DNA from: Elusimicrobiota bacterium
GTDB lineage: Bacteria; Elusimicrobiota; Elusimicrobia; 2-02-FULL-39-32
Assembly: GCA_016193115.1 (NCBI GenBank)
Contig: JACPSV010000295.1
Location: 1-6,389, forward strand
Direction: 5' to 3'
Length of the DNA: 6,389 nt
This document shows positions 1 through 6,051 of the stretch, piece by piece. Within the stretch, counting starts at the first letter, position 1, and each line of letters begins with the position of its first letter. The notes beneath the pieces were generated by a model that saw only the letters and a list, made by a program, of their open reading frames with translations, did no database searches and had not been told where the DNA came from. Position numbers and translations under genes: made by a program.

Positions 1-1
1 C

Positions 2-325
2 AAGGAAGCGTATAAGACTCCCAGAAGGGTTTTGGAGAAACTTCTGATCACGAATTTGCCGCAGGAAGATTCCATCACTCTTTACAGGCCTAAAGGGTGT
101 CCTTGGTGCGGCAAATCCGGGTTCCGTGGACGGAGAGCCGTGTTTGAACTGATGGAGTTTAACGATACGTTGCGGGATTTGGTGCAACGCAAGGCGCCGC
201 TTTCTGAGATTAGCCGCGCCGCGCGGGAGAATGGGATGGGGACGTTGAGGCAGTCCGGTCTGGAAGCGGTCCTTCAAGGAGTGAGCACAATCTCCGAAGT
301 CTTGCGAGTCACCCCCAGTGATTAA
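2..325 (+). CDS. gspE: GspE/PilB-family secretion ATPase, C-terminal end (partial)
   Basis: This is the 3' end of a cytoplasmic hexameric ATPase that powers type II secretion or type IV pilus assembly. The frame is open to the left edge, so the gene starts outside the window; the in-frame TTG near base 32 is not its start. The first visible residues, KEAYKTP, match the stretch that follows the first CxxC of the family's zinc-binding tetracysteine element. The second pair is visible as GCPWCGKSGFRGR, followed by FELMEFND and the terminal GMGTLRQSGLEAVLQGVSTISEVLRV pattern typical of the family C-terminus. The Walker A and B motifs lie upstream, out of view. The wording ELMEFNDTLRDLV and AARENGMGTLR reads closer to GspE than to PilB, but the two cannot be cleanly separated from about 107 residues. 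The stop overlaps the GTG start of the next gene by 8 bases, which suggests co-transcription with the quinone genes. Confidence 0.88.
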   Translation, partial: KEAYKTPRRVLEKLLITNLPQEDSITLYRPKGCPWCGKSGFRGRRAVFELMEFNDTLRDLVQRKAPLSEISRAARENGMGTLRQSGLEAVLQGVSTISEVLRVTPSD

Positions 326-1177
326 GAATTATGCCGGTTTCGTTAAGATTGAACATACACTTTTTTCTTTGCCGATCGTGTTTGCGGGAACGGGGATGGC
401 GTTTGCGTTTTCTCAGCCGCCCATGGAATATTCCTGGGGCATTTTTTTCTGGATATTTTTGGCCGTGTTGGGAGCTAGGTCCTACGGTTTTGGCGTGAAC
501 CGCTGGTTGGACAGCGCTATTGACTCTCAGAATCCCAGGACAAAGGATCGGGAGATTCCTTCGGGTAAAATTTCTTTGCGATCCGCGAAAATTTTTGTTT
601 TATCGGCGGCCGCGATTTTCTTGTTTTCCGCCTACCGTTTATCGCCTCTATGTTTTTTTCTGGCTCCGATTCCTTTGGTTCTTTTTACCATCTACCCATT
701 TTTAAAAAGAGTGACGATCTTTTCTCATTTGGGATTGGGACTTGCCTGGGGCGTCGCGCCCATTGGCGGTTGGGTAGCGGTTCGTCCACATCTGTTCCCT
801 CTTTCCGAAATGTTGCCCGTTCTTCTTCTTTCACTCTTTTGCATATTTTGGGTGGCTGGGTTCGACATCGTCTACGCGCTTCTGGACGAAGATTTTGACC
901 GGCAGGCTTTTCCCTGCCGGCAGTTCTGGGCAGAACGGATGCGTTGCGCGTATCGGAACTCTTTCATTTGATTGCTTTTCTAACCCTCGGAACCTTAACC
1001 CAGATTTATTTGCGGGATTCCCTCTCTTTTCTCCTGCTTTTCTTGGTGGGCGCTCTGTTTATCCTCGGCCATTGGAGAGTCCTCTCAGAACCCTTGAGTC
1101 CGGCGGTGATTCAATTCGCTTTCTTCAAGGTCAACGCTCTTTTGGGGTTTCTGGTATTTTTTCTGGTGGTGTTTTAA
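318..1177 (+). pseudogene. ubiA: UbiA-family prenyltransferase, frameshifted as sequenced
   Basis: This integral membrane enzyme would transfer a polyprenyl chain to an aromatic acid in quinone synthesis (UbiA, or MqnP in the futalosine menaquinone route). The N-terminal part (318-971 before its stop) begins KIEHTLFSLP, a family hallmark. It carries the first Asp-rich motif NRWLDSAID (residues 61-69) followed by NPRTKDREIPSG, and the second motif as FDIVYALLDEDFDR (182-195). After about base 905 the homologous reading continues one frame back: GFSLPAVLGRTDALRVSEL followed by three hydrophobic helices to the stop at 1175-1177. Joining the two frames gives about 286 residues and roughly nine membrane segments, the normal family length. 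The shift must occur between bases 899 and 968, bounded by stops in both frames. The cause may be a sequencing or assembly error, a true inactivating deletion or, less likely, recoding. The GTG start at 318 is chosen because it gives the usual N-terminus; no strong Shine-Dalgarno is seen. Confidence 0.85.
899..920. repeat. Perfect 8-bp inverted repeat with 6-nt loop at the ubiA frameshift
   Basis: CCGGCAGG (899-906) and CCTGCCGG (913-920) are exact reverse complements around the loop CTTTTC, giving a GC-rich hairpin. A direct repeat CCGGCAG also occurs at 899-905 and 917-923. The ubiA frame break lies in this element. It has no long T-tract after it and lies inside coding sequence, so it is not called as a terminator. 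Such structures are prone both to replication slippage and to sequencing error. Confidence 0.8.
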
Positions 1178-1179
1178 TC

Positions 1180-1731
1180 GTGCGCACGTTCATCGCCATC
1201 ACGGGCGCTTCCGGATCCATTTATGCGGTTCATTTTATTAAAAACTGTCCGGGAGAAAAATATCTAGCGCTTTCAAGGTGGGGAAAATCGGTTTTAGCCC
1301 AAGAAACCGGTTTGACAATAGAAGATTTGGCCGCACCCGTAAAGAAAGTTTTCTCGGATGACGACCTTTCTTCTCCGTTCGCTTCGGGATCCAACCCATG
1401 CGATGCTATGGTGATTCTGCCTTGCTCCGCTTCCACTCTCTCTAAAATCGCTTGCGGAATTGCAGATAGCTTGATCACGCGCGCGGCGGCTGTGACTCTA
1501 AAAGAAAGAAGAAAGTTGGTTCTCTGTCTCCGGGAAACGCCAATATCTACGATTTTGATAGAAAACATGCTGCGCCTTTCGCAAAGCGGCGCGGTGATCA
1601 TGCCCATCGTCCCCTCCTTCTACCAAGGGGCGAAAACAGTAGAAGAACAGGCTCAACTTTTCTCAGAACGCGTCTGTCAAATTCTGGATCCTCAATTCTC
1701 CACACAAGGTTGGCGCAGAGACGCCTTGTGA
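1180..1731 (+). CDS. ubiX: UbiX-family flavin prenyltransferase
   Basis: The 183-residue product should join a dimethylallyl group to FMN to make prenylated FMN, the cofactor of the UbiD decarboxylase encoded next door. Family features appear in order: the N-terminal nucleotide-binding TGASG (8-12), SNPCDAMVILPCSASTLSKIA (71-91), the RAAAVTLKERR segment (101-111), RETP (118-121), LIENM (126-130) and the C-terminal GAVIMPIVPSFY (137-148). Length is normal for the family (about 190). The GTG start at 1180 is chosen because RTFIAITGASG then follows immediately, as expected. The reading frame is open much further upstream, but that part is antisense-like translation across ubiA. The start is 2 bases after the ubiA stop and the end overlaps ubiD by 4 bases. 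Only a weak GGTGGT lies upstream as a ribosome site, so translation is probably coupled. If the pathway is futalosine menaquinone, the name would be mqnM. Confidence 0.93.
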   Translation: MRTFIAITGASGSIYAVHFIKNCPGEKYLALSRWGKSVLAQETGLTIEDLAAPVKKVFSDDDLSSPFASGSNPCDAMVILPCSASTLSKIACGIADSLITRAAAVTLKERRKLVLCLRETPISTILIENMLRLSQSGAVIMPIVPSFYQGAKTVEEQAQLFSERVCQILDPQFSTQGWRRDAL

Positions 1732-3551
1732 GTTTCTTCTCGCTTCCGCAGTTCATGGGCGAACTGGAAAAGAGATCTCTCCTGCGCCGCATCCCAGTGG
1801 AAGTCAGTCCCGATTTAGAGATCACGGAAATCATCGCCCGTCTCTACCGTCAATCGGATTCCCAAAGTTGCCCTGTGCCCGCTCTCCTTTTCGAAAAAGT
1901 CAAAGGATCCCAGTTTCCTTTGCTGATCAACCTTTTAGGTTCGGAGGAATCTCTCGAGATCCTTTTAGGAGATAAACCGGAAGAGATTGGGCAGAGAATG
2001 GTCCATTCTTTAGAGGAATTTCCTCACAGTCTTGCTCACGGAAAAATCGGTTCCTGGATTTGGAAGGAGAGAAATCTTCTCTGGAGGTCACGGTTCATGC
2101 GTTCGGTGGTCGTTTCCTCCGCGCCCGTGAAAGAAGTTATAAAGATGGGGGATTCTATTGACCTCTTTGAGTTTCCTATAACGCAGAGCTGGCCTTTGGA
2201 TGGCGGAAAATTTGTGACGGCGGGACTGGTTATCACCCAGAGTCCAAAAACCGGAACGCGGAACATGGGCATCTACCGGTTACAGGCGCTGAATCGTCGG
2301 GAGTTGGCTCTGCACTGGCAGATTCAAAAAGGCGGCGGGTTCCATTACGCGGAATCCGAATTGTTAGATCGTCCTCTGGAAGTGGCGGTCGTCATTGGAT
2401 CCGATCCCGCGCTTTGGTTAGGGGGAATCCTGCCTCTGCCGGAAGGGATGGACGAAATCCCAATCTCTTCATTCTTGGCGGGACGTCAGATTCCTTTAGT
2501 TTCCTGTGAAACTCTGTCTTTGCGCGTTCCCGCAAGCGCAGAGATCGTGATCGAAGGAATTGCGCGTCCCAAAAAACGCGCTTTGGAGGGCCCTTTCGGA
2601 GACCATTTCGGACATTATTCACATGCTGCGCCGTTTCCCGTTTTGGAGGTTCAGTGTGTCACCCATAGGAAAGGCGCGATTTACCATTCTGCCGTAGTTG
2701 GTAAACCTCCTCAAGAAGACAAAGCCATGGGAGAAACAGTGACAAAACTGTTGGCTCCCATGATTCGGTTGATGCGGCCGGAACTGACGGACCTCTGGGC
2801 CTATTTTGAAGCTGGGTTTCACAATCTGCTTGTGGCGAGCGTCCGGCAGAGATATGAGAAGGAAGGGATCAAGACGGCGCTCGCTCTTTTGGGAGAGGGA
2901 CAAATGTCTTTGAGTAAGTGCGTGGTGCTCGTAGATCCGGAAGTGCCTGTCAGAGATTTTAAGGAAGTTTTGAAAGCGGTTCGGGCGCACTTTGATCCTG
3001 AGCGGGATTTTATTTTGTTGCCGGGCACTTCTCAGGATACTTTAGACTTTACGGGCTCCAAGATGAACCTGGGAAGCAAAATGATATTGGACGCCACAAG
3101 TTCAGGGAGGGAAGAAGTTTCTGAGAAATTTTCTTCAAAAGAAACTCCATTTCCGGACCTGACACAAATGGATTCTAGAATAGTGGGATGGCGTGTTCTG
3201 GAAGATACGCTAGTGGCAGTCCAGGTGGACGGAAAAGGCGAAGGTGAGGGAAGAGAAATTTTGCGGAAGATCCTTGATCAGTTGCCTGAAGGGCGCGTGA
3301 AAATTGTCGCGGTCGTGAGCCGGGACGTCCCGCTCGAAGAGGACACTCTCCTCCTCTGGGGAATCTTTACCCGGTTTGATTGCGAGAGGGATCTGCTTTT
3401 TTCTCAAGTCTCGGTTCAAGGAGCGCGCGCGGTTTGCCAAGGCATTCTGGGAATTGACGCGACTTGGAAGAAGGGCTACCCGTTACCGGTAGAGATGAGC
3501 GCGGAAATAAAGGAGAAAGTCTCCCTCCGTTGGAAGGAGTATGGATTTTAA
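1728..3551 (+). CDS. ubiD: UbiD-family prenylated-FMN-dependent decarboxylase
   Basis: The 607-residue enzyme should remove the ring carboxyl group from a prenylated aromatic acid during ubiquinone or menaquinone synthesis, using prenylated FMN and a divalent metal. Visible signatures (numbering from the GTG at 1728) are the N-terminal FFSLPQFMGELE, the substrate/cofactor region NMGIYR (179-184), EIVIEG (272-277), EGPFGDHFGHYS (287-298) with its acidic residues, and GKPPQEDKAMG (325-335). A long C-terminal part follows (about residue 345 onward, including AGFHNLLVASV and TGSKMNLGSKM), so this is a long-form UbiD. The start at 1728 is preferred over a TTG at 1710 because it aligns the N-terminus with the family and overlaps the ubiX stop as GTGA; no good Shine-Dalgarno decides it. 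The substrate cannot be settled from sequence; MqnL (menaquinone) is as plausible as true UbiD. The stop overlaps the convergent rplA stop. Confidence 0.93.
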   Translation: MSFFSLPQFMGELEKRSLLRRIPVEVSPDLEITEIIARLYRQSDSQSCPVPALLFEKVKGSQFPLLINLLGSEESLEILLGDKPEEIGQRMVHSLEEFPHSLAHGKIGSWIWKERNLLWRSRFMRSVVVSSAPVKEVIKMGDSIDLFEFPITQSWPLDGGKFVTAGLVITQSPKTGTRNMGIYRLQALNRRELALHWQIQKGGGFHYAESELLDRPLEVAVVIGSDPALWLGGILPLPEGMDEIPISSFLAGRQIPLVSCETLSLRVPASAEIVIEGIARPKKRALEGPFGDHFGHYSHAAPFPVLEVQCVTHRKGAIYHSAVVGKPPQEDKAMGETVTKLLAPMIRLMRPELTDLWAYFEAGFHNLLVASVRQRYEKEGIKTALALLGEGQMSLSKCVVLVDPEVPVRDFKEVLKAVRAHFDPERDFILLPGTSQDTLDFTGSKMNLGSKMILDATSSGREEVSEKFSSKETPFPDLTQMDSRIVGWRVLEDTLVAVQVDGKGEGEGREILRKILDQLPEGRVKIVAVVSRDVPLEEDTLLLWGIFTRFDCERDLLFSQVSVQGARAVCQGILGIDATWKKGYPLPVEMSAEIKEKVSLRWKEYGF

Positions 3552-4243
3552 ATTTCTACGGAGAACTTTTGGGAGGTGTCAACGGCCAGGCTCGGACCCA
3601 TCGTGGAAGAGAGATAGATCGAGCGCAGGTAAATCCCTTTGGAAGAAGCAGGTTTCGATTTGATCACGGACTGAATCAGGGATCTGGCGTTTTCGCTGAT
3701 CTTCTCCGCCGTAAAAGAAATTTTACCGATAGCGGTATGGATGATTCCTTGATCGTCTATCTTAAATTCAATCCTTCCCGCTTTCAGCTCTTGGATGGTT
3801 CGGGCTAAATCAAACGTCACGGTGCCGGATTTTGGGTTGGGCATGAGACCTTTGGGACCTAAAATTTTTCCAAGTTTGCTGACGTCTTTCATGGCGTCCG
3901 GAGTGGCTACCAAGACGTCAAAATCGAACCACCCTTTCTGGATTTTTTCAATCAGATCGTTCTCGCCGCTGTAGTCGCAGCCGGCGGACTGGGCTTCTTT
4001 GATCTTTTCTCCCTTGGCGATCACGGCGACTTTCTTGGTTTTTCCGGTACCCGCCGGCAAAACCACGGTGCCGCGGACCGACTGGTCGGACTGTTTGGGA
4101 TCCACTCCCAAACGCACGTGCAGCTCGACCGTTTCGTCAAACTTGGCGTTGGCGGATTCTTTTAGAACTTTAGCCGCTTCCAGAAGGGTATACTTCTTTT
4201 TCTGGTCTATCTTTTTCTCGAGCTCCAGCAATCGTTTTCCCAT
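3548..4243 (-). CDS. rplA: 50S ribosomal protein L1
   Basis: This 231-residue primary rRNA-binding protein of the large subunit forms the L1 stalk at the E site, and in many bacteria it represses its own operon by binding the mRNA. The sequence shows the family pattern from KRLLELEKKID through VDPKQSDQSVRGTVVLPAGTGK and the signature GPKGLMPNPKSGTVT (129-143), to the late GKISFTAEKISEN segment. Length is normal (about 230). The ATG directly abuts the rplK stop (TAAATG), with GGAG at 4250-4253 as Shine-Dalgarno 6 bases away. It is the last gene of the - strand block. Its TAA lies inside the end of ubiD on the other strand, so there is no non-coding space for a terminator. In most bacteria rplJ would follow; here it does not. 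Confidence 0.98.
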   Translation of the reverse strand: MGKRLLELEKKIDQKKKYTLLEAAKVLKESANAKFDETVELHVRLGVDPKQSDQSVRGTVVLPAGTGKTKKVAVIAKGEKIKEAQSAGCDYSGENDLIEKIQKGWFDFDVLVATPDAMKDVSKLGKILGPKGLMPNPKSGTVTFDLARTIQELKAGRIEFKIDDQGIIHTAIGKISFTAEKISENARSLIQSVIKSKPASSKGIYLRSIYLSSTMGPSLAVDTSQKFSVEI

Positions 4244-4675
4244 TTAATTCTCCACAACTTCAATACCCATGCTGCGCGCGGTCCCTTCTACCATTCGGGA
4301 CGCGGATTGAATATCTTTCGTGTTTAAGTCCGGCATCTTCCGCGCGGCAATCTCGGCGATTTGTTTTCTGTTCACTTTCCCAACTTTTACCTTGTTTGGC
4401 GTAGAGGACGCCTTGGCTAAACCAGCCGCTTTCTTCAGGAGGGAGGAGAGTGGCGGCATCTTGGTGATAAACGTGAAGGAACGGTCGTCAAACACCGTGA
4501 TCACGGCGGGAATGATCATTCCCTGTTCCATCGCTTTTGTTCTTTCGTTAAACTGTTTGCAGAAGTCCATGATGTTTACGCCATGTTGCCCTAACGCGGG
4601 TCCCACGGGGGGGGCCGGGTTTGCCGATCCGGCGGGTATTTGCAGCTTAATTTGTGTTTTAATCTTTTTAGCCAT
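4244..4675 (-). CDS. rplK: 50S ribosomal protein L11
   Basis: The 143-residue protein binds the GTPase-associated region of 23S rRNA and is needed for factor-dependent GTP hydrolysis and the stringent response. The N-terminal domain carries [20 protein letters not shown] (11-30), including the proline-rich segment that contacts thiopeptide antibiotics. The C-terminal RNA-binding domain shows [16 protein letters not shown] (102-117) and the end [13 protein letters not shown]. Length matches the family. It starts 10 bases after nusG. The Shine-Dalgarno AAGGA (4683-4687) overlaps the nusG TAA stop, with 7 bases to the ATG. Codons for APP contain a run of eight C (eight G on the + strand, 4607-4614), but the frame is intact. 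Confidence 0.98.
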   Translation of the reverse strand: MAKKIKTQIKLQIPAGSANPAPPVGPALGQHGVNIMDFCKQFNERTKAMEQGMIIPAVITVFDDRSFTFITKMPPLSSLLKKAAGLAKASSTPNKVKVGKVNRKQIAEIAARKMPDLNTKDIQSASRMVEGTARSMGIEVVEN

Positions 4676-4682
4676 GAGTTAT

Positions 4683-4687
4683 TCCTT
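4683..4687 (-). promoter_or_regulatory. rplK Shine-Dalgarno nested in the nusG stop codon
   Basis: AAGGA lies 7 bases upstream of the rplK ATG, and its first bases are part of the nusG TAA. Termination of nusG therefore places the ribosome on the rplK start region, which favours coupled translation and confirms the rplK start. Confidence 0.7.
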
Positions 4688-5228
4688 ATAGTTTTTCAAC
4701 CTGTAGAAAGTCCAGCTCTACGGGTGTGCCTCGTCCGAATATCGAGACCGTCACTTTGATTTTGGCTCTTTCTTCGTTCACGTCTTCCACCGTGCCAATA
4801 AAATGTTTGAAGGGTCCCTCGTTAATGCGCACGGATTCTCCCAGCCTAAACTGAATGGCGGCTTTAGGTTTGGAATCTGTGGGGGTGGTGGCCAGTTCAA
4901 TTAAGTTCTTCGCTTCCGATTCCGGCAAGGCGGTGGGTTTCACGCCTCCTAAAAAGCCCGTGACACCCTGCGTGTTTTTGATCAGCCAATAGGTTTCGTT
5001 GTCTATTAACATGTCCGCCAGGATATACCCAGGAAAAAACTTTCTCTTCTTGATCTTTCTTTTGTTCTTTTTGATCTCCACGACGTCTTCGGTCGGGATC
5101 AGGATCTGAAATATCTTGTTGGCAAATTGGCCGTTGGACATGGCTCTATCAATGGCGGTTTTCACCTTGTCCTCGTACCCCGAGTAGGTGTGAATCACGT
5201 ACCAAGAACGCGGTTGATTTTCTGACAT
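4686..5228 (-). CDS. nusG: Transcription termination/antitermination factor NusG
   Basis: NusG binds RNA polymerase through its N-terminal NGN domain and contacts Rho or ribosomal protein S10 through its C-terminal KOW domain. The 180-residue product shows [16 protein letters not shown] at the start of the NGN domain (residues 8-23), [10 protein letters not shown] (61-70), GVTGFLGG (88-95), and a KOW domain beginning about residue 126 ([22 protein letters not shown]) and ending with [17 protein letters not shown]. Length is typical for the compact form, without inserted domains. The ATG at 5226-5228 is chosen; a 10-residue upstream extension from 5258 is not family-like. This ATG overlaps the secE stop as TAATG, and neither candidate has a recognisable Shine-Dalgarno, so translation is probably by reinitiation after secE. 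Confidence 0.97.
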   Translation of the reverse strand: MSENQPRSWYVIHTYSGYEDKVKTAIDRAMSNGQFANKIFQILIPTEDVVEIKKNKRKIKKRKFFPGYILADMLIDNETYWLIKNTQGVTGFLGGVKPTALPESEAKNLIELATTPTDSKPKAAIQFRLGESVRINEGPFKHFIGTVEDVNEERAKIKVTVSIFGRGTPVELDFLQVEKL

Positions 5229-5410
5229 TAGAGTATGATGGCAACGGCCCGCATGCAAATAAAATCAATCAGGGCGATAAACAGGGAAACAATGAATATA
5301 AGGACGATGATCACCGCCGTGGATCCCATGACTTCTTTGCGGGTCATCCAGGTGACTTTTTTGAGTTCTTCGTACGATTCTTTAAAAAAGAGAGTCACAT
5401 TCTCCAGCAT
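5228..5410 (-). CDS. secE: Protein translocase subunit SecE
   Basis: This is the small essential subunit that clamps SecY in the inner-membrane SecYEG channel. The 60-residue single-helix form has the amphipathic cytoplasmic helix FFKESYEELKKVTW (8-21) followed by TRKEVMGST. One membrane helix spans about residues 32-52. The usual family pattern is KKVxWP(T/S)xxE; here the proline after Trp21 is methionine (Met22), while the rest is kept. It starts 4 bases after the stop of the upstream membrane-protein gene, with GGAG about 10 bases before the ATG. Its TAA shares one base with the nusG start. Position immediately before nusG supports the call. Confidence 0.95.
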   Translation of the reverse strand: MLENVTLFFKESYEELKKVTWMTRKEVMGSTAVIIVLIFIVSLFIALIDFICMRAVAIIL

Positions 5411-5414
5411 GGTT

Positions 5415-5933
5415 CTAAATCTCCGCTTTAGGACGATTCTTTTCTATCAGGGCGCCGACAGAAAGAAGGATCAGGGCGCAGACGGCCGCTAAAATCAGAC
5501 CGCCTCCGATGAAGTCGAATCCGCTCACGTCCGTGTCCACGCGTCCCACTCTTTGCACGACCTTGATCAAAACCTTGGTCCACTGTTCTCCCACCAGCTG
5601 TTGAAGTTTCTGGATCAAGGCCTCTCCGAACAAATCCGTCAACAAACCGACAATTTCGTTGAGCTTGCTTCCGTAAGTCGCCAGTTTGCGGAAATAGAGA
5701 GCTTCGCAGGCTAACGATATCAGCGCGAATAGAATAAACCCTCTGCCGCGCACTTTTCCGGAAAGGTGCTGGAATATGGCTACCGTCACGCCCAAAAGAC
5801 CCACGATCAGGATGAGAATTCCGTAAATGCTTTCGATACCTTTAAGAGAATAAAACCAGACCGTTACCCAAGGGATAAACGCTGAGACCGCCAACAACAA
5901 CGAAACCGTGCCTGCGAGATAGTTTAGAAACAT
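5415..5933 (-). CDS. Unrecognised four-helix membrane protein between trnW and secE
   Basis: I do not recognise this 172-residue protein. It shows four hydrophobic stretches: about 5-28 (ending SAFIPWVTVWFYS), 36-57 (IYGILILIVGLLGVTVAIF), 64-82 (GRGFILFALISLACEALYF) and 141-163 (IGGGLILAAVCALILLSVGAL). Between helices 3 and 4 lies a 55-residue amphipathic segment (KLNEIVGLLTDLFGEALIQKLQQLV) that could be a lipid- or protein-binding helix pair. The first helix carries an F-x-P-W motif of a kind seen in assorted small membrane proteins, which is not diagnostic. No signal-peptidase site is evident. The ATG has a near-ideal Shine-Dalgarno, and the stop lies 4 bases before secE, so it is co-transcribed and probably co-translated with secE. 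A role near the Sec channel is only an inference from position. Confidence 0.82.
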   Translation of the reverse strand: MFLNYLAGTVSLLLAVSAFIPWVTVWFYSLKGIESIYGILILIVGLLGVTVAIFQHLSGKVRGRGFILFALISLACEALYFRKLATYGSKLNEIVGLLTDLFGEALIQKLQQLVGEQWTKVLIKVVQRVGRVDTDVSGFDFIGGGLILAAVCALILLSVGALIEKNRPKAEI

Positions 5934-5939
5934 AGATTG

Positions 5940-5945
5940 CTCCTT
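5940..5945 (-). promoter_or_regulatory. Strong Shine-Dalgarno of the unrecognised membrane protein
   Basis: AAGGAG lies 6 bases upstream of the ATG at 5931-5933. It is the best ribosome-binding site in the window, and it fixes the start and argues that the membrane protein gene is truly expressed. Confidence 0.75.
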
Positions 5946-5961
5946 ATACTCATGATAATCA

Positions 5962-6032
5962 CGGGAGTGGAGGGACTTGAACCCCCAGTCCTGGTTTTGG
6001 AGACCAGTGGTTTGCCATTAACCGACACTCCC
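5962..6032 (-). tRNA. trnW: tRNA-Trp, anticodon CCA
   Basis: The - strand folds as a full cloverleaf of 71 nt. It has a perfect 7-bp acceptor (GGGAGTG with CACTCCC), a 4-bp D stem (GGTT/AACC) with a 7-nt loop, and an anticodon stem CTGGT/ACCAG around the loop CTCCAAA, giving anticodon CCA. A 4-nt variable region and a 5-bp T stem with one G-U pair and loop TTCAAGT complete it. Position 73 is G, the usual tryptophan discriminator. The 3' CCA is not encoded and must be added by nucleotidyltransferase. The gene lies 19 bases after rpmG and 28 bases before the next start, so it is probably cut out of a polycistronic transcript. Trp-tRNA next to secE-nusG is a common bacterial arrangement. Confidence 0.97.
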
Positions 6033-6051
6033 CTCGTAAAGATATTACTTA

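Noticed and set aside
895..1179. Upstream in-frame extension of ubiX giving a 278-residue protein
   Set aside because: The extra residues are an off-frame reading of ubiA; family alignment begins at the GTG at 1180.
1230..1834. Antisense open frames over ubiX and ubiD
   Set aside because: They lie opposite strongly conserved genes, resemble no protein I know, and have no convincing starts.
3512..3524. Small hairpin GGAGA/TCTCC near the 3' end of ubiD as a terminator
   Set aside because: Only five base pairs with a three-base loop and no T-tract on either strand; it lies in coding sequence.
5229..5258. Ten-residue N-terminal extension of nusG
   Set aside because: It overlaps the secE coding end, does not resemble NusG, and has no ribosome-binding site.
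1213..5326. Seven GGATCC palindromes, five of them between 1213 and 2402, more than expected by chance
   Set aside because: They fall in ordinary codon contexts (mostly G-S, D-P or W/L-D-P type codons) and the count is small; without composition correction it is not evidence of a functional motif.
6042..6047. TAATAT on the - strand as a -10 box for an internal trnW promoter
   Set aside because: The spacing to the tRNA is plausible, but no TTGACA-like -35 lies 15-19 bases upstream; the best match is 22 bases away.
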